The position numbers were made by a program, and so were the translations under genes. The notes under the pieces were generated by a model, which did not search any database, was not told where the DNA came from, and saw only the letters and a list, made by a program, of their open reading frames with translations. DNA of 64,000 nt, from assembly GCA_003550325.1 (NCBI GenBank), contig QKWP01000053.1, positions 290,446 through 354,445 of the forward strand, in the 5' to 3' direction. This DNA comes from Gigaspora rosea (taxonomy: Eukaryota; Glomeromycota; Glomeromycetes; Diversisporales; Gigasporaceae). Shown here in pieces: positions 23,448-34,952 of the stretch; within the stretch, counting starts at the first letter, position 1; each line of letters begins with the position of its first letter.

Positions 23448-24512
23448 AAAAAAAAAGAAGAGTCAAACTAATTAGAAAATTTTAGAAAGAAAAAGGACAA
23501 TAGAAAAAGGAATAGTAAAAGGAATATTAACTAGGGAAGATTTTGAGCGAAAATTTTAAAGGAAATGAACATTTGAGATACAGATTTTAAATAGAAATAG
23601 ACAATAGAGATGATTATTCCAAAATGGAAAATCAATCAACTGCAAACAACAACAGAGAAAATCACAACGATGAGAAAATAATTCACAGAATTAAAAATTA
23701 GCTAACGATAAACACCAATTAGAAAAATAGAAGCTAATTTTAGATAAATCGATAAGGAAAGTTCGGAGACCTCACAACTTTTATGGGGAGAAAGCAACAA
23801 TGAAATTGCCAAAACACATGTTGAGCAAAATTTTTGACAAGTTTTGCCAAGTTTTGTCAAATACTTTCAAAACAATTTTTGCACATGAACAATACAAATG
23901 CAAAGCATGTAGAAATTACAAAAATTAACATGCGATAAAATTCTTTGGTGTACAAGAAAAACAAGGCCATAACAAGTATACTATTAATTGAGATTCTCAA
24001 GCACAATCATGTATGAATCATCAGTTTCAACAAATATGCATGATAATGGATGTGCATCTCCAAATTAATTCCCAAATCAGGCAAACATCCTCATTAATTT
24101 GACAAGTAAATCCAAGTTGACATGATATCTATATTAGATATTCCCATTACGATTCTAACCGCTTATTACCATATTTGAAAGTTTCCCCAAAAATTCTAAA
24201 AATATTACCGAGAGATACAAAACCAAAATAGACAAAGTACTAGAAACAGGAAAAGATCCAGGTACACCAATTACCCAGACAATAGAATTCAAAATAGAAA
24301 CTTCTATTCTTTAGCCTCAAACCTCAGCCACATTTATTAAATTAATCACATGCTAAAACCAAGCAAAGAAACTATCGAAGGACCCAGAGTTTAATGAAGT
24401 ACTAGATACAGATATGAATTTTATAATTAGACAGTATATAATTTTTTTTAATAATGTTTCAAAGTTATTAGATTCAGGAACTCACGGAGTTCGTTCTTAA
24501 AGGGGATGGAAA

Positions 24513-25127
24513 TGTTATAGAATGAAGTCCTAGTTTTATTACCATTAGATTCTATAATTTCTATGATTAAATGAGCTATAGTTTATTAGAAACAGATTAA
24601 TAGTTAAGTAAATAATAATAGATTAACACTTGTATAACATATACTTTTATACCTTTATACCTTTATAATTTTATACCTTTATACTTTTATACCTTTATAC
24701 CTTTATACCTTTATACTTTTATACTTAAATACTTTTATACTTTTACATCTTTATACCTTTATATATCTATATACTTTTATACTTTTATACTTTTACACGA
24801 ATGTATTTCTAAAAATATATATAAACCCTAGCTTTTACCCTTCTTTAACTTTAGGATTTGTTCCCTGCAATTCTTTAGTTATAGGAATTCTTTAGGCACA
24901 GAAACCTTTAGATAGTCTTGTAGCAAAGTCTTGTAACGTACTTAAATAAAATATATCTTTGCCCAACTAAATACACTCCTGTTCTTTGAGTAAAATATAT
25001 CGAACTGCCATAGTGAGGAAACATTCCACTTCCACACTGCTTCATATCTTCTCTGACCCTACAAGATCCCTGTCGCCATGTGCTATGTTGCTAGTGGTAT
25101 ATTAAGAAGGCTATACCGCTTGTAACA
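24513..25127 (+). repeat. Right LTR of the 18342-25127 element
   Basis: It is almost identical to the left LTR outside the TATACYTTTA microsatellite; the few differences are single substitutions and one short indel. Confidence 0.85.
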
Positions 25128-25218
25128 GCATAAATAAATTAACAAAAATATTGCATATAATTACCAAATATAAAACAACCAACTAACCTTTATTAGATAA
25201 AAATTAATTATTATAATA

Positions 25219-26990
25219 TGTCAGGGTGAAACCCATGCAGCTAGCTAGTAAAACCCCTTTGGATAAAATCTGTGTTAGCATAGTGTGTTTTATAGGTTGA
25301 CGCAGATTTTATCCTCATATAAGAGAGCTTCCAGAAATCAGCTGATTTCTGGGTGAGTGGGTGGGTCAGTTAAAGTAATAGGTGTAATTCCGGCCAAAAT
25401 TTCATAATTCCGACAAAGTTGCAAAATTATTTTTGACCAAAATTATAGATTTATTAATAATATTAGATAATTAATAACTTTTGAACTACTGGACCAAATT
25501 TGATAATTCAACTACCAAAATGATCCTCTTAATAAGAGGATTCTAGCAAGCCCAAAATTGTTAAAATCTCATCACAGGATTCTGTAATCAGAATAGATTT
25601 GTGTTACTATAAAAGTTCTATAATTTATTAAATAATTATAACCCATTTATAGCAACACAAAATTATTTTGATCTTAGGATCCTGTGATTGGAATAGATTT
25701 GTGTTACTATAAAAGTTCTATAATTTATTAAATAATTATAACCCATTTATAGCAACACAAATTTATTTCGAATCACAACAACCTTTTTACTCTATATCTA
25801 CCAAATTCACACACACATTTTCACACAACAAAGCTCTATATACCTATAATTGTATATATGGTCTACCAGACCAATTATATGAAAACAATGCAAATACTTG
25901 CTCACCTCTTGGGCTAGCACTTAGAAAAATAGATATTTGGTCATACAATTGGATCAAATATAGCTGTCCTACTAACTCTATTCTCCACATCCAAATCTAG
26001 GTGAGTTTTAACCACTCTAGTAAGTTTAGGTTGAGATAATTTAGATAGAATTAGTTTATCTATAGTCTGAGTCTTAATTCTTGTATAATAATTTGTAATT
26101 CAAGAAACCCTGTAAGGAATCTCATACATTTTATTAATAAAGACAAAACCTCAACTTAACAACAAAAAACACAAATTTATTTTGATAAACTTCTCATCTA
26201 CTGGGCCAATTTCAATGATTTTACTACCAAAATGATCCTTTCAATGAGAGGATTCTAACAAGCCTAAAATCGTTAAAATCTAATCACAGGATCCTGTGAT
26301 CAGAATAGATTTGTGTTACTATAAAAGTTATAATTATAACACATTTATAGCAACACAAATTTATTTCGATCTTAGGATCCTGTGATTGGATTTTAATGAT
26401 CTTAGACTGGTTATGATTCTCTCATTGAGAGGATCATTTTGGTAGTAAAATCATCAAAATTGGCCTAGTAGATCAGAAGCTATGAACAATTAAATATTAA
26501 TTTTTAATTGTTAATAACTTCTTATCTACTGGGCCAATTTTGAGATTTTACTGCCAAAATGATCCTCTCAATAAGAGGATTCTAACAAGCCTAAATTCGT
26601 TAAAATCCAATTACAGGATTCTAAGATTGAAATAAATTTGTGTTACTATAAATGGGTTATAATTATTTAATAAATTATAGAACTTTATAGTAACACAAAC
26701 CTATTTTGATCACAGGATCCTCTGATTGGATTTTAACAATTTTGGGCTGGCTAGAATCCTCTTATTGAGAGGATCATTTTGGTAGTTAAATCATCAAATT
26801 TGGTCCAGTAGATCAAAAGTTATTTACTATTAAATATTATATTTAACTTTTTTATAATCATAAAATCTGATTGGCTTAGGTGTAGGTGGGTGGGGTAGGC
26901 TTATAGTAAACAAAAATCAGCTGATTTCTGGAAGCTCCCTAATCTGCATAGCAGATTTTACTAGCTAGCTGAGCAGGTTTCACTCTGTCA
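25219..26990. mobile_element. Foldback/Mutator-like element with internal alternating repeats
   Basis: Long inverted ends start TGTCAGGGTGAAACC on the left and TGACAGAGTGAAACC on the right and extend through CAGCTAGCTAGTAAAA and CAGAAATCAGCTGATTT. TATTATAAT flanks both sides (25209-25217, 26991-26999), a 9-bp duplication as in Mutator-like elements, although the A+T-rich target leaves 8 bp possible. The interior holds a unit of roughly 100-170 bp (AAATGATCCTCTTAATAAGAGGATTC; GTGTTACTATAAA; AGGATCCTGTGATTGG) at least five times in both orientations. A unique middle (about 25790-26160) has GTGAGT and AATAAAG motifs but no clear protein. Confidence 0.75.
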
Positions 26991-26999
26991 TATTATAAT

Positions 27000-29940
27000 T
27001 AAGTTTAAAAAGCTCAATAATCGATAAAAATGCTATTCATTCATATGTATGTACTATTTTTTTCACTTATTGATATTTTAAAAAAACATGCACGCCTCAT
27101 GAACAATACTACTATGAAATTACCAAAAATAGAGATCCAATCCATAGACATCTAGTGTTGTAATTATTATTTTTCTTTTGTATAATTCTGTCCTTTGAAC
27201 TGTTATAGATTAAAAATGTATAAATACAATGCTTGAGTAAATAAAAAGAGCATAATTCATTTTGTTTAAACAAAATGATTTGTTTCGTAGTTCTCACCAA
27301 AAACAATAACCTAATTTAACCTTAAAAACCTGATTTATCACAATTTTAGTATAAACCCATACTATCCTATTTCTGTGAATTTCAGCTGATTCTAAATCAG
27401 CCACTTAGCCCAAATTCAGATTAAGATTATTAACCTTAAACCTCACAGCACATACATAACTATTCTCATACTCTTAAAACCTACTCATTTGTTATATGAT
27501 ATGTAAACAATGCTATCTAACTCAGATATCCGAATTAAAACAAAAACAGATATTCAGTATTATGCTCAATTTTTTTGTTTTAGTTTTTTTGTTATTATCA
27601 TTATTTTTTGAATCCTTATTTTGATATAGTTTGTGACACAGTTAGGTGATTAAAGCTTCAATCGAGTGATTGAAGTTTCAATCGAGTGATTAAAACTCCA
27701 ATCAGATTTTAAAGCTCCAACTGTTTAACTATTTAAAAAGTGCTCTATAGTACCAGGCAAAATTATGTTGGTCATGAGCCAGAATTATTTTAATGCTGGC
27801 CAAATTAAACGGCTAAATGGTTAAACAATTAAACAATTAGAAAAATTTTAGGCAGTTCCAATCTCTAAGCTCAAAGCGAGAGATTAAAAAACCCACAGAA
27901 ATTAAAGATATATAAGGGTGTAGTTTCAGTCTGTGAAGGAAAGAAAGATTATTAAAATGATTGTTAATAATTGTGGATAATATTATAATAATAATCTGAT
28001 GTATAAATTTTTTTAATAAAACCTATAACCTGTAATTATATATATTGGTTTATTGATTTAAAACATTTAACCTTAACCACTATTTGTTCATGATCAAAGC
28101 TAAAGTTCTATAAGCTCTCCCATTGGTTGTAACACCAGATATAGCTTATCAAATAAATGAATGAAGAATTGATCTAAATTGGAACTCTATCTGTAACTAA
28201 TTACTTAAAGACCAGAAAACAAAACTGAATAAACCAAAATATAAAGAACCTATTCATACCCATAATCATAATTCTTTTATTAATACTTAATATTACATCA
28301 TGAATTTCAAAATTAATCGGAACCCAATCACTTAAGATTAAACCAAAATTTCAGCAAAACTATTAGAACGAGATCAAATTTTATTATTACGCTAAAACAA
28401 AAAAGAATTGCAACACAATAAAATAGAAATCAAAAGTTAAATTACCTATTATAAAAAAAATATAGATAACTAAACTCCCAGCGCATTGGCAGATGCATAA
28501 CTTGTTTTGACAATGCAAACAAAAAATCTGTACCAGGTTTTGTTGATTATTTATCACATGATCTATATCAGGCATATACCCTATATATTTGTGTAATCTG
28601 TACCTATGTACATTTATTCAACATATGAATACCATCAAATCCTCAATTATATTGTTAGCTTCTATAGAAAATCTAGATTTTCTATAGACAGACAAAATAT
28701 AATTAAAAGTCTGATGACAGGTTTTTCTTTGACGCACATAATTAAAAGACTAAAGCAAAAAACTTTCATTTTTTTCAATAAACACGTAATTAGAAGACTA
28801 CGCTTTTGATTCTCAATATATTAAATATATATTAAATTCTATTAATTGGGGACAATAAATCATTTAAACTTTTATAAGAGGAATATCTGGCACTCTCCTG
28901 ATTTTTGCTTATTTTTTTTCTAAAAGTTTATTAAGTTGATTCATAGCCGATATTTAATATTAGGGCCACAAATAGTGACATAATTCAATTAAATGCAACT
29001 GGACCAATTGATATTAGTGGTTCTTATCTTAGTACTTTATTCGAGGCGATTTTAACAGTAAATAATTACAATTGATAAATTCACAAAAATTTGAGTTTAT
29101 TTGAACAATTGCTGTACATAAAATATTTAAGTATTTACAATTTGTTGGCTTTTAAAAAATAATGTATTTTGAAAAGTAAAATTTTAAATATATTGAATCG
29201 AAGAAACAAACTTAAAATTTAGGTTACTCACTTTAAATAAAAAAAATTTTAAATGTATTTTGAATGGGCATAGACTATAAATCAAAAATCCAAATTTAAG
29301 AAATGTGGTACAGTAGTAATATTTACTAATCTAATTAAAAACAAAGATAAGTTATTCAATTTTACAGATTATATTTCGTTAAATACATATTACTAAAATA
29401 TATACTAATTTTCTAACTTTAGCTCCAATTTTTTATTAATATTACAATACTAATATTAATGCTTTCGAAGATTGTACAGAATATAAATATTCTTGTAAAC
29501 CCTGTTATGTTTATATCGAACATAATATAACACTTTAGTTGAATTACTTATAAAATAAATAATTACAAATCAAGAATTGGGGTATTAGTGATTTTATTAG
29601 ATCCCGATATCATGCCATTTTCTTCAAGCATTATTAAATTATGTTTCAGTTAGTATAAAGTTTTTGTGACTACATTTGCTAGATTAACATATTGTAATAC
29701 TAAACAAAAGTGCTTTTTATTAGGAATTTCCACGCTGACCACCTTTGATAGCATTTTTGTGATTTCTTGCACATTTATGAGTTTTAGGTGTACATACTAC
29801 TCATGTTTTTGTGAGCTTGAAAATATACTAATATACATATTAACAAATTAGAACTGTTTTTGAATATTGTGAAAGCTTTCAGTAAATAAAGTATTCTTTA
29901 TAGAATTGATATAATTGAGCCAACTGTTTATTATCAAATT
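27000..29940. other. Gene-free A+T-rich spacer
   Basis: No coding region is supported. A short phrase like GATTGAAGTTTCAATCGAGT repeats three or four times at 27640-27720. A segment at 28500-28575 recurs in inverted orientation near 42880-42950. AATTAAAAGTCT-type phrases repeat near 28690-28800. Confidence 0.5.
28500..28575 (-). repeat. Dispersed ~65-bp repeat, copy 1
   Basis: The minus strand reads GATCATGTGATAAATAATC and AACAAAACCTGGTACAGA, followed by TTTTTTGTTTGCA. The same series stands on the plus strand at about 42885-42948. Confidence 0.65.
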
Positions 29941-29947
29941 AATTTTT

Positions 29948-30860
29948 CAGCAGTAGGTCTTTTATTTGGATCAAAATCCATGCATTGTGTTGCTAATTTA
30001 ATATAACAATCAGGAGTTCCATAAGCAAAATTAGGTTGCAATTCATTACATATTTTTATTGCAAGACATTCATTAAATGGCTCACCATCGAAAGGTCTTT
30101 GTCCAAATGATATCTATAATATGATGACTCCAAAAGCATAAATATCGGCAGCTTGTGAATGGTTAACTATTCAAAACCTCAGGAGCAACATAAGGTAAAC
30201 CCCAAAAACCTTATTTTGTTGTTTATGGGATTAAATAGAATGTCCAGGTCAGTAATGTACGTGCTATGCAAATTATCTTGCAAAATATTACCGCTATGTA
30301 AATCTTGATGAATAAGACCTTGGGAATAAATCACTTTAAGATCAAAACTTATACTTAGCAGCAAACTTAACCTATATTTCTATTCTATTTGCAATATTTT
30401 ACAAAGATTTTTGTCATACTAGCATATTTTAAAACAAGAACATAATTTTCTTTTTCATCTTTTGATATTTTATAGCATTTTAAAAATATTGGATTCTCAT
30501 ATACTAACTTTTAAAAATACATTAGCAATTAAAAAAAAAATTAATAAACCATATCAACAGTTAATAAAAAAAATAAATATCTCATTTAAATATTCTTGAT
30601 TATGAATCTTTTTAAGTGCGAATGTTTAATTTACAGAATATTCATTGGGTTTTATTCATTTTGCTCTATATACAGTAGCTAAATCCACCTTTTCCTATTT
30701 CAATGATATCTTAAATTCATCATAAGGAATCCATACCAATTGATATCTCTTATCATCTAATAAATTTTTAACAATATCATCAATTTCAAGATCTTCATAT
30801 ATTGGCTATTATTTCCTAATAACTATCTCTTTCTTTTTGAAACCAATGATTGGCTTTTGA
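29948..30860 (-). pseudogene. Protein kinase domain, pseudogene
   Basis: The minus strand reads a degraded kinase: an N-lobe EIGKGGF glycine loop (about 30700), the catalytic loop GLIHQDLHSGNIL (about 30300), a TDLD in place of DFG, PYVAPEVL (APE motif, about 30180), then ADIYAFGVIIL and CMDFDPNKRPTAEKL near 29960. HQD replaces the usual HRD. Stops (for instance TAG at 30114-30116, in FGVIIL-ISFGQRPFDGEP) and frame changes make it non-functional. The phrase LLDDKRYQLVWIPYDEF just before the N-lobe is typical of kinases expanded in Glomeromycotina. Confidence 0.8.
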
Positions 30861-31540
30861 ATATCTACTTGTGTCCCAACCCTATTTCGATAATAATATC
30901 CAAGCTAATTTATTGCACTGGCATTACCCAACTTTGCAGATTTCTGGTAATATTCGAATGCCTTACGTTCATTTTTTTTTAACTCCAATTCCTTTATAAT
31001 AGCAACTTCCAACTTTATACATTGCAAAGGCATTATTCATCTCTGCAGATTTTGATAATAAATGAATGCCTTATGCTTATCTTTTTCAACTCCAATTCCA
31101 TTCTGATAGCAACATCCAATATTATATATTCCACTAGCATCACCCATCTCTGCAGATTTTTGATAATAAATAAATGCCTTACACTTATCCTTTTCAACTC
31201 TAATTCCATTATGATAACAACATCTCACCATATAAGACCGTTAATATGACCCATCTCTGCAGATTTCTGGTAATATTCTAATGCCTTATGCTCATCCTTT
31301 TCAACTTCAATTCCTTTATAATAGCAATTTTCAACATTATGAATCACTATAGCATTACCCATCTCTGCAGATTTTTGATAATATTCGAATGCCTTATGCT
31401 CATCCTTTTCAACTCTAATTCCTTTCGAATAGCAATTTCCAACTTTATTCATCACAAAGGCATTACCCAACTCCACAAATTTCTGGTAATATTCGAATGC
31501 TTTATTTTCATATTTTTAATTCTTATTTTATTTTGATATT
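30861..31540 (-). pseudogene. Sel1-like repeat region upstream of the kinase
   Basis: About six units of about 36 residues follow the Sel1 pattern (AFEYYQKSAEMGNA…NCYYKGIEVEKDEHK), running down to a last diverged unit near 30900. Frames change between units near 31228 and 31040, and stops occur. The repeats lie upstream of the kinase on the same strand, so they would form the N-terminal part of one protein if the gene was continuous. Both halves are decayed. Sel1 repeats usually mediate protein-protein contacts. Confidence 0.8.
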
Positions 31541-32160
31541 TTTCAAGGTTACCTATTGCAATGGCTAATAAGATGTATGACTTGAGTACAAGCTTTGCAT
31601 TTTATTTATTAATAGAGATTTCATAATTAACAAATAAATAATATATTTTGAAAATAAGTAGAATTTTTTAAATAGTATTTTTATTAAGTTGAATTATTAT
31701 AAAACCCCTAATATATATATTTAAAAAAATATTTATTATTGCTCAATCAGCTGACTTTATACAAAAAAACTGAATGACCTTATTTACAAATCTGAAAAAC
31801 ATATGGGATAAGGGCTCACTACCATTATTGGCTCTAATGCCGTACAGTGTGGGATAATGTTTCGGGCGAAATTGTTTTTTAATTTCAAAATATTTCGGAT
31901 TTAACACTGTGATCCGAAATAAAAATTCCAAATTTCGTATTCAAGACGAAAACCTGATATAAATCTGATAAGATCCTATATTTTCGATATTCCGATATAA
32001 ATCTGATATAAATAAATATATACCTTTTTTAGTGCGATCCTATGATTTGTGCCCGGGCAATTTGGAATTTGAGGTGTGACAATAAACCGCCTGAGAATCG
32101 AATGTTTAACAATTCTTCGAATTGATAAACCTTCTAAGTTTTTCAATTATCTGGTTGCTA
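31541..32160. other. A+T-rich spacer
   Basis: No gene is seen. TTTCGGAT…ATCCGAAA near 31890-31920 is a weak inverted repeat. GGTGTGACAATAAACC near 32072 resembles an LTR start but has no partner. Confidence 0.4.
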
Positions 32161-32161
32161 A

Positions 32162-32268
32162 TATATGGGCGCTGTTCAATTGAAAATGGGAAAATCTCTT
32201 TATAAATCTGGTCAAAATTGACCTGATTTAAAAAGAGATTTTCTCTTTTCTGTTGAACAATGCTCATA
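32162..32268. repeat. Foldback of ~107 bp
   Basis: Left arm GCTGTTCAATTGAAAA…AAATCTCTTTATAAATC pairs with right arm GATTTAAAAAGAGATTTTCTC…GTTGAACAATGC around GGTCAAAATTGACC. It looks like a small hairpin element with no spacer. Confidence 0.7.
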
Positions 32269-32320
32269 TGATGCTCTTTTTTTGCTTGTTTACCAGGCTG
32301 CCAAAATTTTATGGTTATTG

Positions 32321-33268
32321 TATTTTACCAAAAATAAGACCCCTTTTATTATAATTGGTGCATATTTTCGGAAAATAATTATTTATTTTTGATTTTTGCC
32401 CAAACCAATTTTTTTTTGCGATTTGGTCAACAGGAAGCCCATCAACAATTATACGGGCATCCTGATAATAACAAGAAAAGGTGGTACATACGTATTAGGG
32501 TGGTAACTCAACTAGTAAATCAAAACTATATCAGCAGTATTAGTAATTTTACTATGATCAGATTTTAATCAGTGAAATTAAAATAATCAATTAAATATCA
32601 TATTGATATATATTTAATTAATAAAGAATGCACAAAATTCTAAAGAATGCACCTTGTCATCACACTTCTTTTTCTAATTTCTTTTAACTAAAAGCTCTTC
32701 GCAAAAGTTGTCTCTAAAAAATTACGCTTGATTTTTCGACTTGTATAGTTAAGATCTAATTTTTTTATTTTTTTCACTTTAAAAAACTAATGAAATTTAA
32801 ATTATTTATAAGATGAACGTTCAAGTTTATATGTTAATAGAAAATCCGAAAGCGTAACTAATAAGTTACTTGTACCAAAATTTTAAAGTAATTCGTTGAG
32901 TTTTCATTAAGTTGCATCATTTTAAAGTAATTAATATAATTAATTTGTAAAGATGCCAATTTCTATAGCGATGGTATAACAATTAAATTGATTAAATTGA
33001 TCTTTGTTTGTGTAATATGAAAAATCTGATCATAGTAAAATTACTAATACTGCTGATATAGTTTTGATTTACTATTTGAGTTACCATCCTAGTACGTATG
33101 TACGTCATGCAACTCCCAGATAATAATGCCGCAAGGGGTTAAAGATAAGTAATTTAGCGAGTTACTGGTTTAGGACATTATGACATAACCACTAACATAG
33201 CTATAATTATTAGGGACAGGATACTTCAGATATAATACAAATCAAGGGGTGCTTATTTTCGGTAAATA
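32321..33268. mobile_element. MITE with TATTTACCGAAAATAAG-type ends, interrupted
   Basis: The left end TATTTTACCAAAAATAAG-ACCCCTT and the inverted right end TATTTACCGAAAATAAGCACCCC match. Removing the nested element at 32489-33098 leaves about 340 bp. The core CCGAAAATAAGC is shared with the MITE at 41041-41343. Likely a non-autonomous mariner-type element. Confidence 0.6.
32489..33098. mobile_element. Nested element with ~77-bp inverted repeats
   Basis: The ends pair from TACGTA, through TAGGGTGGTAACTC, to TTTTACTATGATCAGATTTT, with few mismatches over about 77 bp. The 450-bp centre is A+T-rich without a frame. TA at the boundaries would fit a mariner-type insertion but the TACGTA symmetry hides the exact edge. 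Confidence 0.75.
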
Positions 33269-34952
33269 CGGTAGTTAGTTAAAGGTACTAGGTGCTTTAA
33301 ACAATTCTAATTTTAGAAATTTTATTGATTATAATATTTTTTAAATCTTTAGAATTCGATGGTCTTTTGAAATATAATTTTCTTATTAATTTTGAATCAA
33401 AGAATCAAAAATTTATGTTTATTGAATTACATTTAATGGGTTATACGTATTGTATATTGACTAATCTAACATTGACTCAGCCTCTTTTTCAGGATCCCAA
33501 TTGCCCTCATCAACATTGCTCTCAACATCATTATTTTGAATATTAACATCTTCCTCTTCAAAAGACTCGAAGTTAGCAGTAAAAACTATTTCACCTAAGC
33601 CATTTGTAAAATCAGCTACATCAATATTCAATAATTCCTCAATTTTAAGTGTTTCTTCTTCTGGAAACTCATCATCTTGTACTTCTTCACTGGTGGGTTG
33701 TTCTTCTTTATCATAATCATCATAATCGCCAAGATTCATATTAAATAATGCTTCATGTAATTCATCATCATCATTATTAGCTAAAAAATATTGTAATTCT
33801 TTTTTGGAGTTCGCGAGATGAAAGGCGGAAAGTTTCTGCATGTTTTCAATTTTACTTAAGGAAAGTCGTGTGCGACATTTGCTGTAATACCATCCCAATG
33901 TTGACCAAATTCTTTCGCACCCAGCTGCATGTGGTGTTACTGAGAACAGTTTATTAGCTAATTGGCAAATATGATCCTTATTTTTTAAGAAATTGTCTTC
34001 GAGAGACATCCACCACATCGTAGGAGATTCATTATCAGCAAAAGGTATATCAAATGGTGCAGCACAGCATCGATAACTTCTCAATTGAGACATTAATATT
34101 CTCCTTTCTTTTTGGGCTTTACCCATTTTTTCATAAAAGTTATCAGCCGCAAGAAGAATATGTCGAAATGTTCCTTGTGCCCATACGATATCTAAATTAA
34201 AATAATTTGTTAATAAATAAAAATATATTAAATTGGAAACAAAATAACAACTGCTTACCAGTATAACCAGGATGTAAAAAAAAAAGCATAAAATATATGC
34301 ATTATCATCAAATTCAGCAAATCTTCTATTATATATCGCAATTGCTTGGCGACGAAAATTAAGATAATCATTTTCTGGAAGTCTTTTAATGGCCGTCCCC
34401 AAACGAACTAGACTAACAACGCAATCAGCTAATGAACAATCTCGTGATTCAAGAGTTGATATTGCTATTTTAATAGGATAAAGCACAAATGCCAAAGCAT
34501 TTAAATCATCAAAAAATGCTCTAGTGCGTAAGATTGCTTGTACTGAAGTATTTAGAATATCCGAATTATTATTACGAATCTATAAAATTAATTAATAAGT
34601 TATAGTTATTATATACAGGTTTAGAATTTCTATTAATAACTGTGAACAAAATTCACAGTTATCATGTACAAAAATTTATTAAAATATTAATTTATAACAA
34701 ATAACGATTTTTTACTTAACTATTTCTAATGGAACTTTATGCCTTATAACGGAGAATACACAATTATACATAGTATGCCAGCGAGTATCTACCCATTGTT
34801 CAAGACCACCCACTTCGATTAAATTTTCTTCTGTTAGAGTTCTAAGAGTACTTCCTATAATTATATTAATTAATAATTGTTTTTTTAATTTTTATTCTAT
34901 AAACTTTAAATACTATAGCATACTTTAAATAATATTTTTAGTTACCTGCAAG

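Larger units (their letters stand above)
18342..25127 (+). mobile_element. LTR element with complete ends and no recognised pol (LARD-like fossil)
   Basis: Two direct LTRs bound it: 18342-18955 (614 bp) and 24513-25127 (615 bp), both TGTTATAG…TTGTAACA, differing at only a few bases plus the length of an internal TATACYTTTA microsatellite. GCAT flanks both sides (18338-18341 and 25128-25131). TTTTGGTGCCTTCTGG follows the left LTR as a candidate primer-binding site, and a purine-rich tract AAAGGGGATGGAAA precedes the right LTR. The 5.5-kb interior shows no reverse transcriptase, protease or integrase that I can recognise, so it looks non-autonomous rather than merely decayed. Near-identical LTRs indicate a young insertion. 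Confidence 0.85.

Noticed and set aside
31022-31536. Plus-strand frames with repeated LILFNSNS phrases
   Set aside because: They are the antisense of the Sel1-like repeats on the minus strand.
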